From the NCBI RefSeq assembly GCF_016124105.1, contig NZ_JADGMQ010000010.1, positions 79,661 to 143,660 of the forward strand: a stretch of DNA of 64,000 nucleotides. Direction: 5' to 3'. The notes under the pieces were generated by a model. It worked only from the letters and a program-made list of their open reading frames with translations. It was not told the origin of the DNA and searched no databases. This document shows positions 8,974 through 18,550 of the stretch, piece after piece. Both the position numbers and the translations under genes were made by a program. The stretch's first letter is position 1. The number at the start of each line of letters is the position of its first letter. The stretch is from Aquamicrobium zhengzhouense (GTDB lineage Bacteria > Pseudomonadota > Alphaproteobacteria > Rhizobiales > Rhizobiaceae).

Positions 8974-10796
8974 CGACAATCAGACTGACGGCGGCACAGG
9001 CGATGGTCCGCTATCTGGCCGCACAGAAGAACGGCGACGGAGATATGCTGATCCCGGGATGCTGGGCCATCTTCGGCCATGGCAACGTCGCCGGGATTGG
9101 TGAAGCGCTGCAGCAGGCCGGCGATACTTTCCCGACCTGGCGCGGACACAACGAACAGAGCATGGCTCACGCAGCAATTGCCTTTGCCAAAGCCAAGAAC
9201 CGCGCCCAAGCAATGGCCGTCACCACATCCATTGGTCCCGGAGCGCTGAACCTTGTGACAGCGGCCGCATTGGCCCACGTCAATCGCCTGCCAGTCCTGT
9301 TCATTCCGGGCGATGTGTTTGCCAACCGCGCTCCCGACCCCGTGCTGCAACAGGTCGAGGATTTTGATGACGGCATCGTCTCGGCCAATGATTGCTTCAA
9401 GCCGGTCAGCCGCTATTTCGACCGCATTTCCCGGCCTGAGCATCTCCTGAGCGCACTTCCCCGCGCGATGCTGACCTTGACAGACCCCGCACGCTGCGGG
9501 CCCGTCACCCTCTCCTTCTGCCAGGATGTTCAGGCAGAGGCCTTTGGCTGGCCTCAGGATTTTTTCGCGGAGAAGATCTGGCATCAGCGCAGGCCCCGGG
9601 CAGATAGGGAAGAGCTTGAACAGGCATCGAAGCTTATCCGAGAGGCAAAGCGCCCGCTCATCATTGCAGGTGGCGGTGTTCTCTACTCCGGTGCAACTGA
9701 CGCGCTGAAAGCTTTTGCTGAGAAGTATAAGCTTCCTGTTTCAGAGACGCAGGCCGGAAAATCTGCTCTACCTTGGGATCATCCCCTGAATTTCGGATCT
9801 GTTGGCGTCACCGGTTCATCCGCGGCCAACGCAATTGCAACTGAAGCCGACCTGGTGATTGGCATCGGCACCCGCTTCCAGGATTTTACGACCGGGTCAT
9901 GGGCGCTGTTTGCGAACCCGGAACGAAAGGTCGTCGCGATCAATATCGAGCCGTTCGATGCGCAAAAGCATGGGGCGTTCGGTGTCGTCGGTGACGCCAG
10001 AGCGGTGCTCGAAGAGCTTGATGCACTGCTCGATGGCTATGCTGCTGCGCAGGTGAATCCCTCATTGCGTGAGGACTGGCTCGCTGTCGTTGACGAAGCC
10101 ACGGCCAATCCCGGAGACAATACCCTTCCTTCTGACGCCCATGTGATCGGGGCGGTGCAACGCAGCGTCGATGAAAATGCGATCGTACTCTGCGCCGCTG
10201 GTGGCTTGCCGGGCGAATTGCACAAGCTTTGGAAGGCCTCGCGCCCTAACGGCTATCACCTCGAATATGGTTTCTCGACCATGGGGTACGAGATAGCCGG
10301 TGGCATCGGCGCGAAGATGGCTCATCCAGACCGGGAGGTCATCGTCATGGTGGGCGACGGCTCCTACATGATGATGAACTCGGAACTGGCGACATCGGTC
10401 ATGCTCGGCCACAAGCTGATCGTCGTTCTGCTCGACAATCGTGGTTTTGGCTGCATCAACCGGCTCCAGATTGCGACAGGCGGCGAAAGCTTCAACAACC
10501 TCCTTGATACTGCACGTCACGTTGCTCCAAGCCAGATCGACTTCGTCGCCCACGCTGGGTCGATGGGCGCGATCTCCGAAAAGGTCGGTTCAATATCAGA
10601 GCTTGAAGCGGCGTTGCAGCGCGCGAGGAATTCGGAGCGCAGCCATGTGATCGTCATCGACACCGACCCGATGAAGACCACAGAAGCAGGCGGACATTGG
10701 TGGGACGTCGCCGTTCCCGAGGTCTCCGCGCGGCCCGAGGTCAAAGCTGCCCGCGAGAATTATGAGGCGGCGCTCGTTCGCCGTCAGGCAATTTGA
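8970..10796 (+). CDS. iolD: 3D-(3,5/4)-trihydroxycyclohexane-1,2-dione hydrolase
   Basis: 608-residue thiamine-diphosphate enzyme that opens the ring of the diketone made by IolE. The acetolactate-synthase-like layout is complete: N-terminal pyrimidine-binding domain with SIGPGALNLVTAAA, a central domain, and the C-terminal ThDP motif beginning GDGSYMMMNSEL. Length is normal for IolD. It overlaps iolC by four bases and is followed by iolE after 17 bases. Confidence 0.95.
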   Translation: MTTIRLTAAQAMVRYLAAQKNGDGDMLIPGCWAIFGHGNVAGIGEALQQAGDTFPTWRGHNEQSMAHAAIAFAKAKNRAQAMAVTTSIGPGALNLVTAAALAHVNRLPVLFIPGDVFANRAPDPVLQQVEDFDDGIVSANDCFKPVSRYFDRISRPEHLLSALPRAMLTLTDPARCGPVTLSFCQDVQAEAFGWPQDFFAEKIWHQRRPRADREELEQASKLIREAKRPLIIAGGGVLYSGATDALKAFAEKYKLPVSETQAGKSALPWDHPLNFGSVGVTGSSAANAIATEADLVIGIGTRFQDFTTGSWALFANPERKVVAINIEPFDAQKHGAFGVVGDARAVLEELDALLDGYAAAQVNPSLREDWLAVVDEATANPGDNTLPSDAHVIGAVQRSVDENAIVLCAAGGLPGELHKLWKASRPNGYHLEYGFSTMGYEIAGGIGAKMAHPDREVIVMVGDGSYMMMNSELATSVMLGHKLIVVLLDNRGFGCINRLQIATGGESFNNLLDTARHVAPSQIDFVAHAGSMGAISEKVGSISELEAALQRARNSERSHVIVIDTDPMKTTEAGGHWWDVAVPEVSARPEVKAARENYEAALVRRQAI

Positions 10797-10813
10797 AGGA
10801 CTGAGAGCCAGAC

Positions 10814-11713
10814 ATGATCCTCTACGGCACCAATCCCATCGCCTGGTCAAATGACGACGACCAGACCCTTGGCCAGCACATCTCGTTAGGGACCTGTCTT
10901 CAACAAGCCAGCGAGATCGGCTTCGACGGCATCGAAAAGGGCCATAAATTTCCGACCGAGCCAGAGGCATTGAAGGCGGTTTTGGACCCCTACGGGCTGC
11001 GCTTCGTCTCGGGCTGGCATTCGCTGAACCTGCTCACGCGCACGGCAGAAGACGAAAAGCTCGCTATTCAGCCGCATCTGGACCTTCTAAAGGCCATGGG
11101 TTCAAGCGTCTGCATCGTCTGCGAATGTTCGAACGCGATCCATGGCAACGACGCCACCGCCCTCAACCATCGACCCAGGCTTTCCGAAGATCAGTGGCCG
11201 GCATTCGCGGCTGCCCTTGAGGAGCTTGCTCGCTATTGCGAAGACCAGGGCATCAAGCTCGTTTATCATCACCATATGGGCACGATCATCGAGGCTGAAG
11301 CCGAAATCGACCGTCTGATGGAGTTGACGGGGCCTTCCACCCGTCTGCTACTGGACACCGGCCATGCCTATTTTGGGGGTGGAGATCCGGAGGCACTGGC
11401 AAAGCGTCATATGGGCCGCGTTGCACATATTCACGCCAAGAACGTTCGCGCCGACATCATGGAGCAGGTGCGCAAACAAGGGCTCAGCTTCCTCGAAGGC
11501 GTGCGTCGGGGCGTGTTCACCGTTCCAGGCGATCCGGAAGGCGCGGTCGATTTCGAGCCGGTTCTGAAAGTCGCTGCCGACCACAATTATTCAGGCTGGC
11601 TGGTGATCGAAGCAGAGCAAGATCCGGAGGTTCGCGATCCCGTTACCTACCAGTCAATGGGACTGCGCGCTCTTCGGCAAATGGCCAAGACCACGGGGCT
11701 GGACCCTGCCTGA
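10814..11713 (+). CDS. iolE: Inosose (2-keto-myo-inositol) dehydratase
   Basis: 299-residue TIM-barrel protein of the xylose-isomerase-like superfamily that dehydrates 2-keto-myo-inositol to the trihydroxycyclohexanedione. The N-terminal segment NPIAWSNDD, the metal-binding run [15 protein letters not shown] and [10 protein letters not shown] are typical of IolE. Start ATG at 10814 follows a GGACTGAGAG leader. Order and spacing fit iolC-D-E-B. Confidence 0.95.
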   Translation: MILYGTNPIAWSNDDDQTLGQHISLGTCLQQASEIGFDGIEKGHKFPTEPEALKAVLDPYGLRFVSGWHSLNLLTRTAEDEKLAIQPHLDLLKAMGSSVCIVCECSNAIHGNDATALNHRPRLSEDQWPAFAAALEELARYCEDQGIKLVYHHHMGTIIEAEAEIDRLMELTGPSTRLLLDTGHAYFGGGDPEALAKRHMGRVAHIHAKNVRADIMEQVRKQGLSFLEGVRRGVFTVPGDPEGAVDFEPVLKVAADHNYSGWLVIEAEQDPEVRDPVTYQSMGLRALRQMAKTTGLDPA

Positions 11714-11726
11714 CAGGAACATCTGG

Positions 11727-11936
11727 ATGCGCATTCTCGACACTGAACACCCATTCTTCCAACCCTTATGGGTGCGCGTCGCAATCGTGATCCTCGCCTT
11801 TACCTGGGCAGCATTCGAATTCGCGATGGGTGAAGATCTCTGGGCGCTTATTTTCGGAGCCATCGGCTCTTTTTGCACTTGGGCCTTGCTCATCAATTAC
11901 AGGAACTCACACGAAAAGGGCGGACGGGATGGCTGA
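11727..11936 (+). CDS. Small two-helix membrane protein (DUF3329-like) in the iol operon
   Basis: 69-residue protein with two hydrophobic segments (about residues 15-33 and 36-55) and a charged C-terminus. The start HPFFQPLWVR and overall shape resemble the small DUF3329 proteins of rhizobia, from memory and not checked. It begins 13 bases after iolE and overlaps the iolB start by eight bases, so it is surely co-translated. Its function is unknown; a role in the envelope or with the inositol importer is only a guess. Confidence 0.7.
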   Translation: MRILDTEHPFFQPLWVRVAIVILAFTWAAFEFAMGEDLWALIFGAIGSFCTWALLINYRNSHEKGGRDG

Positions 11937-12726
11937 GCTTCTTGTCAAACCACGCGGATCGAGCGGCAAGATTCATGACATCACGCCCGAAAGCGCGGGG
12001 TGGGGCTATGTTGGCTTCGGGCTTTACCGCCTGAAACCGGGAGAAAAAGCAGCCGAAATAACCGGCGATCGTGAAGTCATCCTCGTGCTGGTTGAGGGCA
12101 AGGCCAAGTTGTCTGCGGCGGGCCAGGATTTTGGTCTCATGGGTGAACGCATGAGCGTTTTCGAACGCCTCAAGCCGCATTGCCTATACGTCCCGAGCGG
12201 CGCGAAATGGCAAGCATTTGCCGAAACCGAATGTACACTCGCCGTCTGCTCCGCGCCGGGCAAAGGTGGCCGGCCTGCATCGATCATCGCCGACATCGGC
12301 TTTGAAGAGCGCGGCAAGGGCGCAAACACACGGTTCATCCATCCTATCGCCATGGAAGACAAGGATGTCGCCGACAGCCTTCTTGTCACCGAGGTATTCA
12401 CGCCTGCCGGAAACTGGTCCTCTTACCCGCCGCACCGGCATGATGAGGATGATTATCCCAATATGACGTATCTCGAAGAGACCTACTATCATCGCCTGAA
12501 CCCCTCACAGGGGTTCGGCGTTCAGCGTGTCTTCACCGAAGACGGCTCGCTGGATGAGACGATGGCGGTTTCAGATGGCGATGTGGTCCTTGTCCCCAAG
12601 GGGCACCATCCATGCGGGGCACCGTACGGCTACGAAATGTACTATCTGAACGTGATGGCCGGCCCGCTGCGCAAATGGCGGTTCAAGAACCATCCTGACC
12701 ATGACTGGATCGTTCACGCGCCATAA
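11929..12726 (+). CDS. iolB: 5-deoxy-glucuronate isomerase
   Basis: 265-residue bicupin that converts 5-deoxy-D-glucuronate to 5-dehydro-2-deoxygluconate, the IolC substrate. The metal-binding cupin residues are in SYPPHRHDEDD, the Glu of YLEETYYHR and the later GHHPCGAPYG. The ATG at 11929 is chosen because homology begins there (MAELLVKP). The longer open frame from 11830 runs out of frame through the small membrane gene. Its 3' end overlaps the convergent NADH dehydrogenase gene by 44 bases. Confidence 0.94.
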   Translation: MAELLVKPRGSSGKIHDITPESAGWGYVGFGLYRLKPGEKAAEITGDREVILVLVEGKAKLSAAGQDFGLMGERMSVFERLKPHCLYVPSGAKWQAFAETECTLAVCSAPGKGGRPASIIADIGFEERGKGANTRFIHPIAMEDKDVADSLLVTEVFTPAGNWSSYPPHRHDEDDYPNMTYLEETYYHRLNPSQGFGVQRVFTEDGSLDETMAVSDGDVVLVPKGHHPCGAPYGYEMYYLNVMAGPLRKWRFKNHPDHDWIVHAP

Positions 12727-14041
12727 CGACCGGGGTTTCAGACTGCGTAGCGTTTCGCAGGTCTGCAGGGATCGGATAGATCATCCGCGCGCCTCTGTCA
12801 TAGGTGAGGTAGCGCCATAGCCAGCTGAGGGACACTGACATCCTGTTCTGGAAGCCGACCAGCAGGTAGACGTGCACCAGCGCCCATAGCATCCAGGCAA
12901 CCCAGCCGCTGAAATGTACGCGTTCGCCCTCGAATACGGCTGCGTGCCGGCCGACGATCGCGGTATTGCCCCGGCTGTTATATTTGAAGTCCGGGACCCG
13001 CGTCCCGTTTTTGATCGACGCTGGCAGATGTTTGCCAAGGTGAGCCCCCTGCTGCTTCGCCACCTGTGCCAGACCTGGCAGCGGCTTACCCTCTTCGTCT
13101 ACAAGGTGGGCGAGATCGCCTATGACGTAGAGATCATTGTAGCCGCCCACGGAGAGATCGGGACGGACAATGACCCGCCCATGACGATCAAGCGGGACAC
13201 CCAGAGCTTTTCCCAAGGGCGATGAACCGACCCCCGCCGCCCAAAGCGACAAACCGGTTGGCAAGACCTCATCATTGAGAACGACATGGTCGTCGCTGAT
13301 ATGTTTGACCGAGGCGTTTGTGCGAACCTCAACTCCGAGGCGAAGCAGACGTAGCCGCGCATATTCAGAGAGCGATTCCCTGAAACCGCCAAGCAAGCGA
13401 GGCCCGCCCTCGGCCAGTATGATGCGCGCTTCCTGAGGTGAAATATTTCGGAAATCGCGCACAAGCGTGTGCCGCGATAGCTCCGCAATTGATCCGGCAA
13501 GTTCAACGCCAGTGGGGCCACCGCCAATGATGACAAATGTCATCAATCGACGCCGTTCCTGCGGATCTTCCTCCTGTTCAGCTCGCTCGAAGGCGAGCAA
13601 AAGACGCGACCGTATAAGCCGTGCATCCTCAATGGTTTTCAGGCCGGGCGCGAACTGCGCCCAACTGTCATTGCCGAAGTAGAACGGTACACTTCCCGCC
13701 GCGATCACGAGGTGGGAATAGGAGATAGACCTTCCGTCGGTAAGCTCGACGCGCCTTGCATCCTTGTCCACGCCGATCACTTCGCCATAAACGACCCGAA
13801 GAGACGGATAGCGGCGCAAGACCTTGCGAATTGGCTCTGCGATGTCGGGAGCTGACAGCGCTGCTGTCGCGACCTGATAAAGGAGGGGCTGAAACAGATG
13901 ATGGTTGTTTCGATCGATCAGGATGACCGGCACGCCGGCTTCGCCAAGATATTTGGCGGTCTCCAGACCGCCAAAACCGGCTCCAACAATCACGACTGCT
14001 TCAGCATCTTCGCGAACTGGATGAGCTACACCCTCATTCAT
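12683..14041 (-). CDS. ndh: Type II NADH dehydrogenase (NDH-2), FAD-dependent
   Basis: 452-residue flavoprotein that passes electrons from NADH to quinone without pumping protons. The FAD site VIVGAGFGGLETAKYL is at the N-terminus, the NADH site VIIGGGPTGVELAGS about 170 residues in, and ATG-like motif YVIGDLAH before the end. A C-terminal amphipathic/hydrophobic stretch (AWMLWALVHVYLLVGF) would anchor it to the membrane. The start ATG at 14041 has GGAAGG upstream; an ATG at 14080 adds 13 unconserved residues. It could reoxidise NADH made by inositol oxidation, but no regulatory link is visible. Confidence 0.9.
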   Translation of the reverse strand: MNEGVAHPVREDAEAVVIVGAGFGGLETAKYLGEAGVPVILIDRNNHHLFQPLLYQVATAALSAPDIAEPIRKVLRRYPSLRVVYGEVIGVDKDARRVELTDGRSISYSHLVIAAGSVPFYFGNDSWAQFAPGLKTIEDARLIRSRLLLAFERAEQEEDPQERRRLMTFVIIGGGPTGVELAGSIAELSRHTLVRDFRNISPQEARIILAEGGPRLLGGFRESLSEYARLRLLRLGVEVRTNASVKHISDDHVVLNDEVLPTGLSLWAAGVGSSPLGKALGVPLDRHGRVIVRPDLSVGGYNDLYVIGDLAHLVDEEGKPLPGLAQVAKQQGAHLGKHLPASIKNGTRVPDFKYNSRGNTAIVGRHAAVFEGERVHFSGWVAWMLWALVHVYLLVGFQNRMSVSLSWLWRYLTYDRGARMIYPIPADLRNATQSETPVVMARERSSHGQDGS

Positions 14042-14155
14042 GAACCCGCACCTTCCGCATCTGCGAGCGCACAGGCCCACAATATTGACGCTTCTCTTGC
14101 CAGGTTCAAGCGGCTGGGAGCGAGATTGTTCCCTACGACAGGATGTGGTTGCTCC

Positions 14156-14743
14156 TTAAATCTTCAGGAGCTTTGCCAACGAACCCTCGTCAACCAGGCG
14201 CTCGGCCATGTCGATCATCGGCTGCAGCGGATAGTGCGCCGCATTGCCGCGAAGGGCGCGGATGTGGTCGATGGCGGAGGCCAAAGTCGGCCACTGATCC
14301 GGAGCCGTCAGGTGCATGTAAAGGCCAAGCACGGTGACCGAGCGCGAGCGCCCGCCACGGCAATTGACCAGCACGTTGCCATAGCGATGCGCAGGATAAT
14401 GCGTCTTGCCGGGGCTCGCCTGATTGAGAAGACCATGCAGCGTAAGCACTGCACCCGCAAGGTAAGAGGCCGGATTGCCGTTGCCATCGATGAGGCCGAC
14501 ATTGGCGCGGCGAACATTCGTGCCGTCGGCAAGCTGCATTGCCGGCACGATGATGTTGACCGACACGTTCAGCGTCGACGTGATGTTCAGCGCAAGCAGC
14601 GTATCTGAATTACAGGCCGCAGCCTGATTGCCGACATAGAGCATGGCCTTGCGGCCGTCAGCGTGGGTGACTTCGTGCACCGGAACGGCAACGGACTTCT
14701 CGTTTTCAGCGACTTCGAGGTCGCTTTCCTGAATGTGGAACAT
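14156..14743 (-). CDS. Dual-specificity/PTP-like phosphatase (CX5R family)
   Basis: 195-residue protein whose C-terminal half has the cysteine phosphatase loop CRGGRSRS, with catalytic Cys128 and Arg134 in CX5R spacing. The residue before the cysteine is Asn, where dual-specificity phosphatases normally have His. It has no signal peptide, so the substrate would be cytoplasmic. It is the last gene of an operon with an ABC importer and a metallo-beta-lactamase hydrolase. A small phosphorylated metabolite is therefore more likely than a protein substrate; that is inference. Confidence 0.72.
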   Translation of the reverse strand: MFHIQESDLEVAENEKSVAVPVHEVTHADGRKAMLYVGNQAAACNSDTLLALNITSTLNVSVNIIVPAMQLADGTNVRRANVGLIDGNGNPASYLAGAVLTLHGLLNQASPGKTHYPAHRYGNVLVNCRGGRSRSVTVLGLYMHLTAPDQWPTLASAIDHIRALRGNAAHYPLQPMIDMAERLVDEGSLAKLLKI

Positions 14744-14764
14744 ATTACTTCCTTGGAGGGGCGC

Positions 14765-15844
14765 TTAGAGCGCGAGAGGGGATGAGAGAGAGAGCCGAGC
14801 GCCAAGCCCGGCAGCCAGATGCGGTGCATCAGCGATCGCACCGAAGGCCGGCAAGACGCGTTCCGCGCCGACAGCATCCGCGAGCCAAAGGTTGCAACCG
14901 CGCGGTGGATGCACATTCCAGGGCATGCGCGAGGCACGCTTTTGTTGCAGCAAGATATCGCCAAGCGAGTTTGCGGCGACGTGACCGGTGAGGATGAAGT
15001 GACGGCCTTTCGCCTGCACCAGCGAGGGCAGCATACTTTCGCGATGATCTGCTTCCACAACGACGATCAGCCGGTCGGCTTCCGCTTCAGCCGCACGGCC
15101 AAGACGCGGCATAAGCTGCGTCAGAGCTTCGCGCGTCGCATCACTGACATGACCTTCGCGGTCGCTAGCCAGCATGCGGATTTCGCTGGCGACGACAGGG
15201 CAAACAGCAACCTTTCGGCCAGCTTCGGTCAGACGGAGTGCAAGTTCGGTTCCTCGCCCCATCTGTGGAACGGGTAGAACCGCACCTGCCGGCGCATCCT
15301 TCGCCAAGTCATCGATCTGCTCGGCCAAAGTCTGCGGGCGATCGCAATAGCTGACATCGGTGATGACGGCTGCAGCTTTGGGCGGTGTATCGAAGGCAAG
15401 GATCGTGGTCTCGCGGCTCCAGTCACCCATGTAAAGAATGCCGCCATCGTCTGGCGTATGCAGCCACAGACCGCCAATCGCGTGACCCGACCTTCCGACT
15501 GTGAACGGAATACCGATGATCTCGACCGCACCAACGAGTTGCAGCGCATGGCACGCAGCGTCCGGCAGGTTGATGCCTTGCGGCACAAGTCCCCGGAAGG
15601 TGGCAGCGCTGGCGTAGACTGGAGGAGAGCCCAGGCTCTCCCAGAGGTCCATTGAGCCAACATGATCGCCATGCGCATGCGACAGGAAGATCGCGTCGAT
15701 GCGGCAAAGCTTGGTCGCATCCGGGCGCACGCCGGGCTCTGGACCTTCACCTAGGTCGAGCAGAATGCGCTTTCCGCGAAGTTCGAGCACGAAAGCGGCC
15801 GGCAGCTTGCCATTCAGACCGCTGACACTTGTCAGAACTGCCAT
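14765..15844 (-). CDS. Metallo-beta-lactamase-fold hydrolase (probable phosphodiesterase)
   Basis: 359-residue protein with the metal-binding motif SHAHGDH (residues 55-61: His56, His58, Asp60, His61) and a later MGDWS segment that could supply the bridging Asp. The second half (GRGTELALRL, then HFILTGHVA) resembles the extended forms of the fold used by phosphodiesterases and nucleases. It overlaps the permease gene by 13 bases and precedes the phosphatase by 21 bases. This suggests it cuts a phosphodiester or cyclic phosphate brought in by the transporter. Substrate unknown. Confidence 0.75.
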   Translation of the reverse strand: MAVLTSVSGLNGKLPAAFVLELRGKRILLDLGEGPEPGVRPDATKLCRIDAIFLSHAHGDHVGSMDLWESLGSPPVYASAATFRGLVPQGINLPDAACHALQLVGAVEIIGIPFTVGRSGHAIGGLWLHTPDDGGILYMGDWSRETTILAFDTPPKAAAVITDVSYCDRPQTLAEQIDDLAKDAPAGAVLPVPQMGRGTELALRLTEAGRKVAVCPVVASEIRMLASDREGHVSDATREALTQLMPRLGRAAEAEADRLIVVVEADHRESMLPSLVQAKGRHFILTGHVAANSLGDILLQQKRASRMPWNVHPPRGCNLWLADAVGAERVLPAFGAIADAPHLAAGLGARLSLSSPLAL

Positions 15845-17556
15845 GGCAAAACCCTTTCCGGCAGGTAGCGCGAGAACATGCTGGTGATGAGCATGATCGC
15901 GAGGATGCCGAGCACCATGAGGCAGCCCACCGCTGCGGCCAGCGTCGATGCGCCACCATCTTCGAGGAAGATGATCATCGGGCCGAGCGTGCGAGCCGAG
16001 GACGAGATCAGCATGATCGACGTCTGGATCTCGTTGATTGCGCTCATGAAGACGAGGATGGCACTTGCCGTTGCCGCAGGTGCGACCAGCGGGAAGATGA
16101 TCTCGACCATGCGGCGGCCCCAGCTCGCGCCAGCAACCTGCGCTGCTTCTTCAAGGTTGCGATCGATCTGCTGATAGCCCGAAAGGACTGGCCGCAGTGC
16201 AAGCGCGAAGAAGCCGGCGACATAGGCGATGAGGATGATCCAGGCTGTGCCGTAGAGCGAGACGTCGAAGATCGGCAGCGGACGCAGGAAGATCAGGATC
16301 AGCGCGACACCCAGCGACACGCCCGGCAATGCATAGGCTGCGTCAGTGCAGAATTGCAGCACGCGCACCAGCGGTCCCTTGCGCCAGGTCAGGAAGTAGC
16401 CGAGCAGAACGGCGATCACGGTCAAGATCACGACGCTGACGGACGTCAGCCACAGCGACGTCTTGAGCGCATCCCGCAGGATCGGCTGGTTGAACAAAGC
16501 TGCAGTGTAGTTCTTGAGCGTAAAAGTTTCGGCCGAAAGCGAGAGGCCGAAAGCTGGCACCAGCGAGGTTTGCACGAGAGCCGAGAGCGGCAGGAGCAGC
16601 GAGACGATCATGTAGCCCCAAAGGAGGCTCATGACCGGCCATGTGTATACGCCGAGCGCGACGGTCAGCCGATTGGTGCCAAGATCAATTCGCGTGTCAG
16701 CGCGGCTTGCAGCCCAGTTGGCCATCAGAACGGCCGTGACGGTCAGCGCGACGAGCACGATCGACAGCATCGCCATGTTCGGCAGTGCCGAGGGCCCGAT
16801 ATTGTTCACCTGCTGATAGATCTGCGTCATCAGCGTCGGGACGCGGCCCGGAATGCCCAGCATGGCCTGAATGCCGAAATTGCCAATGGCGGAGACAAAG
16901 GAGAGGCTCGCTGCGGCGAGAATGCCGCCACGCGCCAGAGGCAAAAGGACGGTGAAGACGGTTCGCGCAGGGCTCGCACCAGCCGCACGTGCAGCCTCAG
17001 CGAGGTTAAGCGGCAGACGGCGAAGGCTTGCCTGCAGCGACAGGTAGACCAGCGGCGCATTATAGACGCCAAGCAGGAGAACCATGCCCGTCATGGAATA
17101 GAGCGGATGCCTGCTGCCGGGCTCCATTGCCATTCCCAGCATGCCAAGCACAGGGCTCGACGGGGAGAAGGCTTGAATCCACGCCATGGCAGTGACCTGC
17201 GGCGGGATCATGAGCGGCAGGACGAAGGCGAATACGAGAGCCGACTTGTGCTTCAGGTCGGTGAAGACCATCACGACGGCGAACACGACACCGATGACCA
17301 GCGAGGCGATGGTCGACAAGGTCGCGATGATCAGCGTGTTGACGAGAGCGGCGCTGGTCTGGGGTCGCGAGAACAGCTTGGTCAGGCGCTCAACCGCAAA
17401 GCCATCGCCATCGAACAGCGCTGAAAGCGCGAGGCGACCGAGCGGCGCGACGGCAATTGTGCCGACCAGAAGCGTGAGGAGCACGAGGACAGCGTTCTGA
17501 CCGGTGAACCGGGAGAAGACTGACAGCGCCACCTCTCGGTGGCGCTGCGCAGGCAT
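15832..17556 (-). CDS. ABC importer permease, two fused BPD_transp_1 domains (AfuB/PhnU type)
   Basis: About 574 residues and 12 hydrophobic helices. Two permease halves are fused in one chain, each with an EAA loop (LAEAARAAGASPARTVF and LEEAAQVAGASWGRRM). This architecture is shared by Fe3+, 2-aminoethylphosphonate and hexose-phosphate importers. The open frame extends upstream to 17883 but overlaps the binding-protein gene there. The ATG at 17556 is the first plausible start; a GTG at 17532 lies within a stable hairpin. Confidence 0.87.
   Translation of the reverse strand: MPAQRHREVALSVFSRFTGQNAVLVLLTLLVGTIAVAPLGRLALSALFDGDGFAVERLTKLFSRPQTSAALVNTLIIATLSTIASLVIGVVFAVVMVFTDLKHKSALVFAFVLPLMIPPQVTAMAWIQAFSPSSPVLGMLGMAMEPGSRHPLYSMTGMVLLLGVYNAPLVYLSLQASLRRLPLNLAEAARAAGASPARTVFTVLLPLARGGILAAASLSFVSAIGNFGIQAMLGIPGRVPTLMTQIYQQVNNIGPSALPNMAMLSIVLVALTVTAVLMANWAASRADTRIDLGTNRLTVALGVYTWPVMSLLWGYMIVSLLLPLSALVQTSLVPAFGLSLSAETFTLKNYTAALFNQPILRDALKTSLWLTSVSVVILTVIAVLLGYFLTWRKGPLVRVLQFCTDAAYALPGVSLGVALILIFLRPLPIFDVSLYGTAWIILIAYVAGFFALALRPVLSGYQQIDRNLEEAAQVAGASWGRRMVEIIFPLVAPAATASAILVFMSAINEIQTSIMLISSSARTLGPMIIFLEDGGASTLAAAVGCLMVLGILAIMLITSMFSRYLPERVLPWQF
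17524..17547 (-). other. Stem-loop at the start of the permease gene
   Basis: A perfect 10-bp stem (CAGCGCCACC with GGTGGCGCTG) closed by GAGA on the transcribed strand, a GNRA tetraloop. No T-run follows. It begins just inside the permease reading frame after the binding-protein gene, where it could lower permease translation or stabilise the upstream mRNA end. Confidence 0.65.
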
Positions 17557-17578
17557 GGAAGCAGATAAGGGCAAGGGA

Positions 17579-18550
17579 TTAACCGCCGAAAATGTCGATG
17601 AACTTCGCCCGCTCGACTTCGTCGGCAGCGACGGCTGCGTCGGCGTCGAGAGGCATGAGCTTGATTTCGGACAGCGACGGCATGCCCTCAGGAGCGGCAA
17701 CGCCTTCCAGAACCGGGATGTAGCCCTGCGAGGCAGCCAGTTCCTGACCTTCCTTCGAGAGAACGAAGGCGACAAATGCCTTCGCGGCTTCAGCCTTCTC
17801 GGTGCCGTTGACGATGGCGACCGGCTCGGCGAAGTAGCTTGCGCCTTCGGCCGGGTAGACGAACTCAACCGGCGAGCCGGCACGCTTGGCGCGCAGAACG
17901 TCGGCGTCGATGTTGATGCCGTACTTCATCTGGCCGCCAGCGACTGCCTTCAGGACTGGGCCGTTGCCGCCTTCAGGTGCAATGTCGAGCTCAGCAAGAC
18001 GTTCGTAGTAGGACCAGCCCAGCTTCTCGTCCTGAAGCACCGAGTGCATGTGAACGAGGGCAGCGCCCGAATAAAGCGGGCTAGGAGCCGCGATCTGGCC
18101 GGCGTTCTCGTCAACCAACAGCTCGGCGTAGCTCGTCACCGGCTTCGCGTTCTGCGTGTTGTAGACAATACCCGTGGTCGACAGCTTGGTGCCGAAGAAG
18201 GTGAAGTCCTTGTCGTAGACCTGGCTATTGACGCCTTCGACCGGCGCTTCCGGCCATGGCAGAAGGACCCCGTCACGCTTGAGCATGCCCAGATTGATCG
18301 GATCAGCGATCAGCAGGATGTCGGCCTTGATGCCGCCAGCTTCCCGCTCGGCGCTCATGATGTTCATCAGCTGCGAGGTGCCGTTACGGGTCCACTCGAC
18401 CTTGATGTCGGGGTGCTTGGCGTGGAAGGCGTCGACGGTCTGCTGCGCCACTTCCGGCGACTGCGAGGTGTACAGCATCAGCGTGGTCTCCGCGTGAAGC
18501 GCGGACGACCCCAGAAGAAGCGCGAAAACGGTGGAGGTGATCAGACGCAT
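17579..18550 (-). CDS. Periplasmic binding protein, family 1 (Fe3+/phosphonate/sugar-phosphate type)
   Basis: 323-residue binding protein with a signal peptide (about residues 1-20, ending SALHA) and the start TLMLYTSQSPEVAQQ typical of the AfuA/FbpA/PhnS group. The fold is clear but this group binds iron, 2-aminoethylphosphonate, hexose phosphates or spermidine-like ligands. Neighbouring hydrolase and phosphatase genes favour a phosphorylated ligand. The start overlaps the end of the ATPase gene by 10 bases. Confidence 0.85.
   Translation of the reverse strand: MRLITSTVFALLLGSSALHAETTLMLYTSQSPEVAQQTVDAFHAKHPDIKVEWTRNGTSQLMNIMSAEREAGGIKADILLIADPINLGMLKRDGVLLPWPEAPVEGVNSQVYDKDFTFFGTKLSTTGIVYNTQNAKPVTSYAELLVDENAGQIAAPSPLYSGAALVHMHSVLQDEKLGWSYYERLAELDIAPEGGNGPVLKAVAGGQMKYGINIDADVLRAKRAGSPVEFVYPAEGASYFAEPVAIVNGTEKAEAAKAFVAFVLSKEGQELAASQGYIPVLEGVAAPEGMPSLSEIKLMPLDADAAVAADEVERAKFIDIFGG

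Noticed and set aside
12683..12726. Overlap of iolB and ndh 3' ends as a frameshift sign
   Set aside because: Both proteins have normal length and plausible C-termini; a 44-base tail-to-tail overlap is not unusual.
15829..17424. 531-codon open frame on the plus strand
   Set aside because: It is antisense to the fused permease. Its product is a low-complexity run of Arg, Asp, Gln and His with no domain, typical of a shadow frame in high-GC coding DNA.
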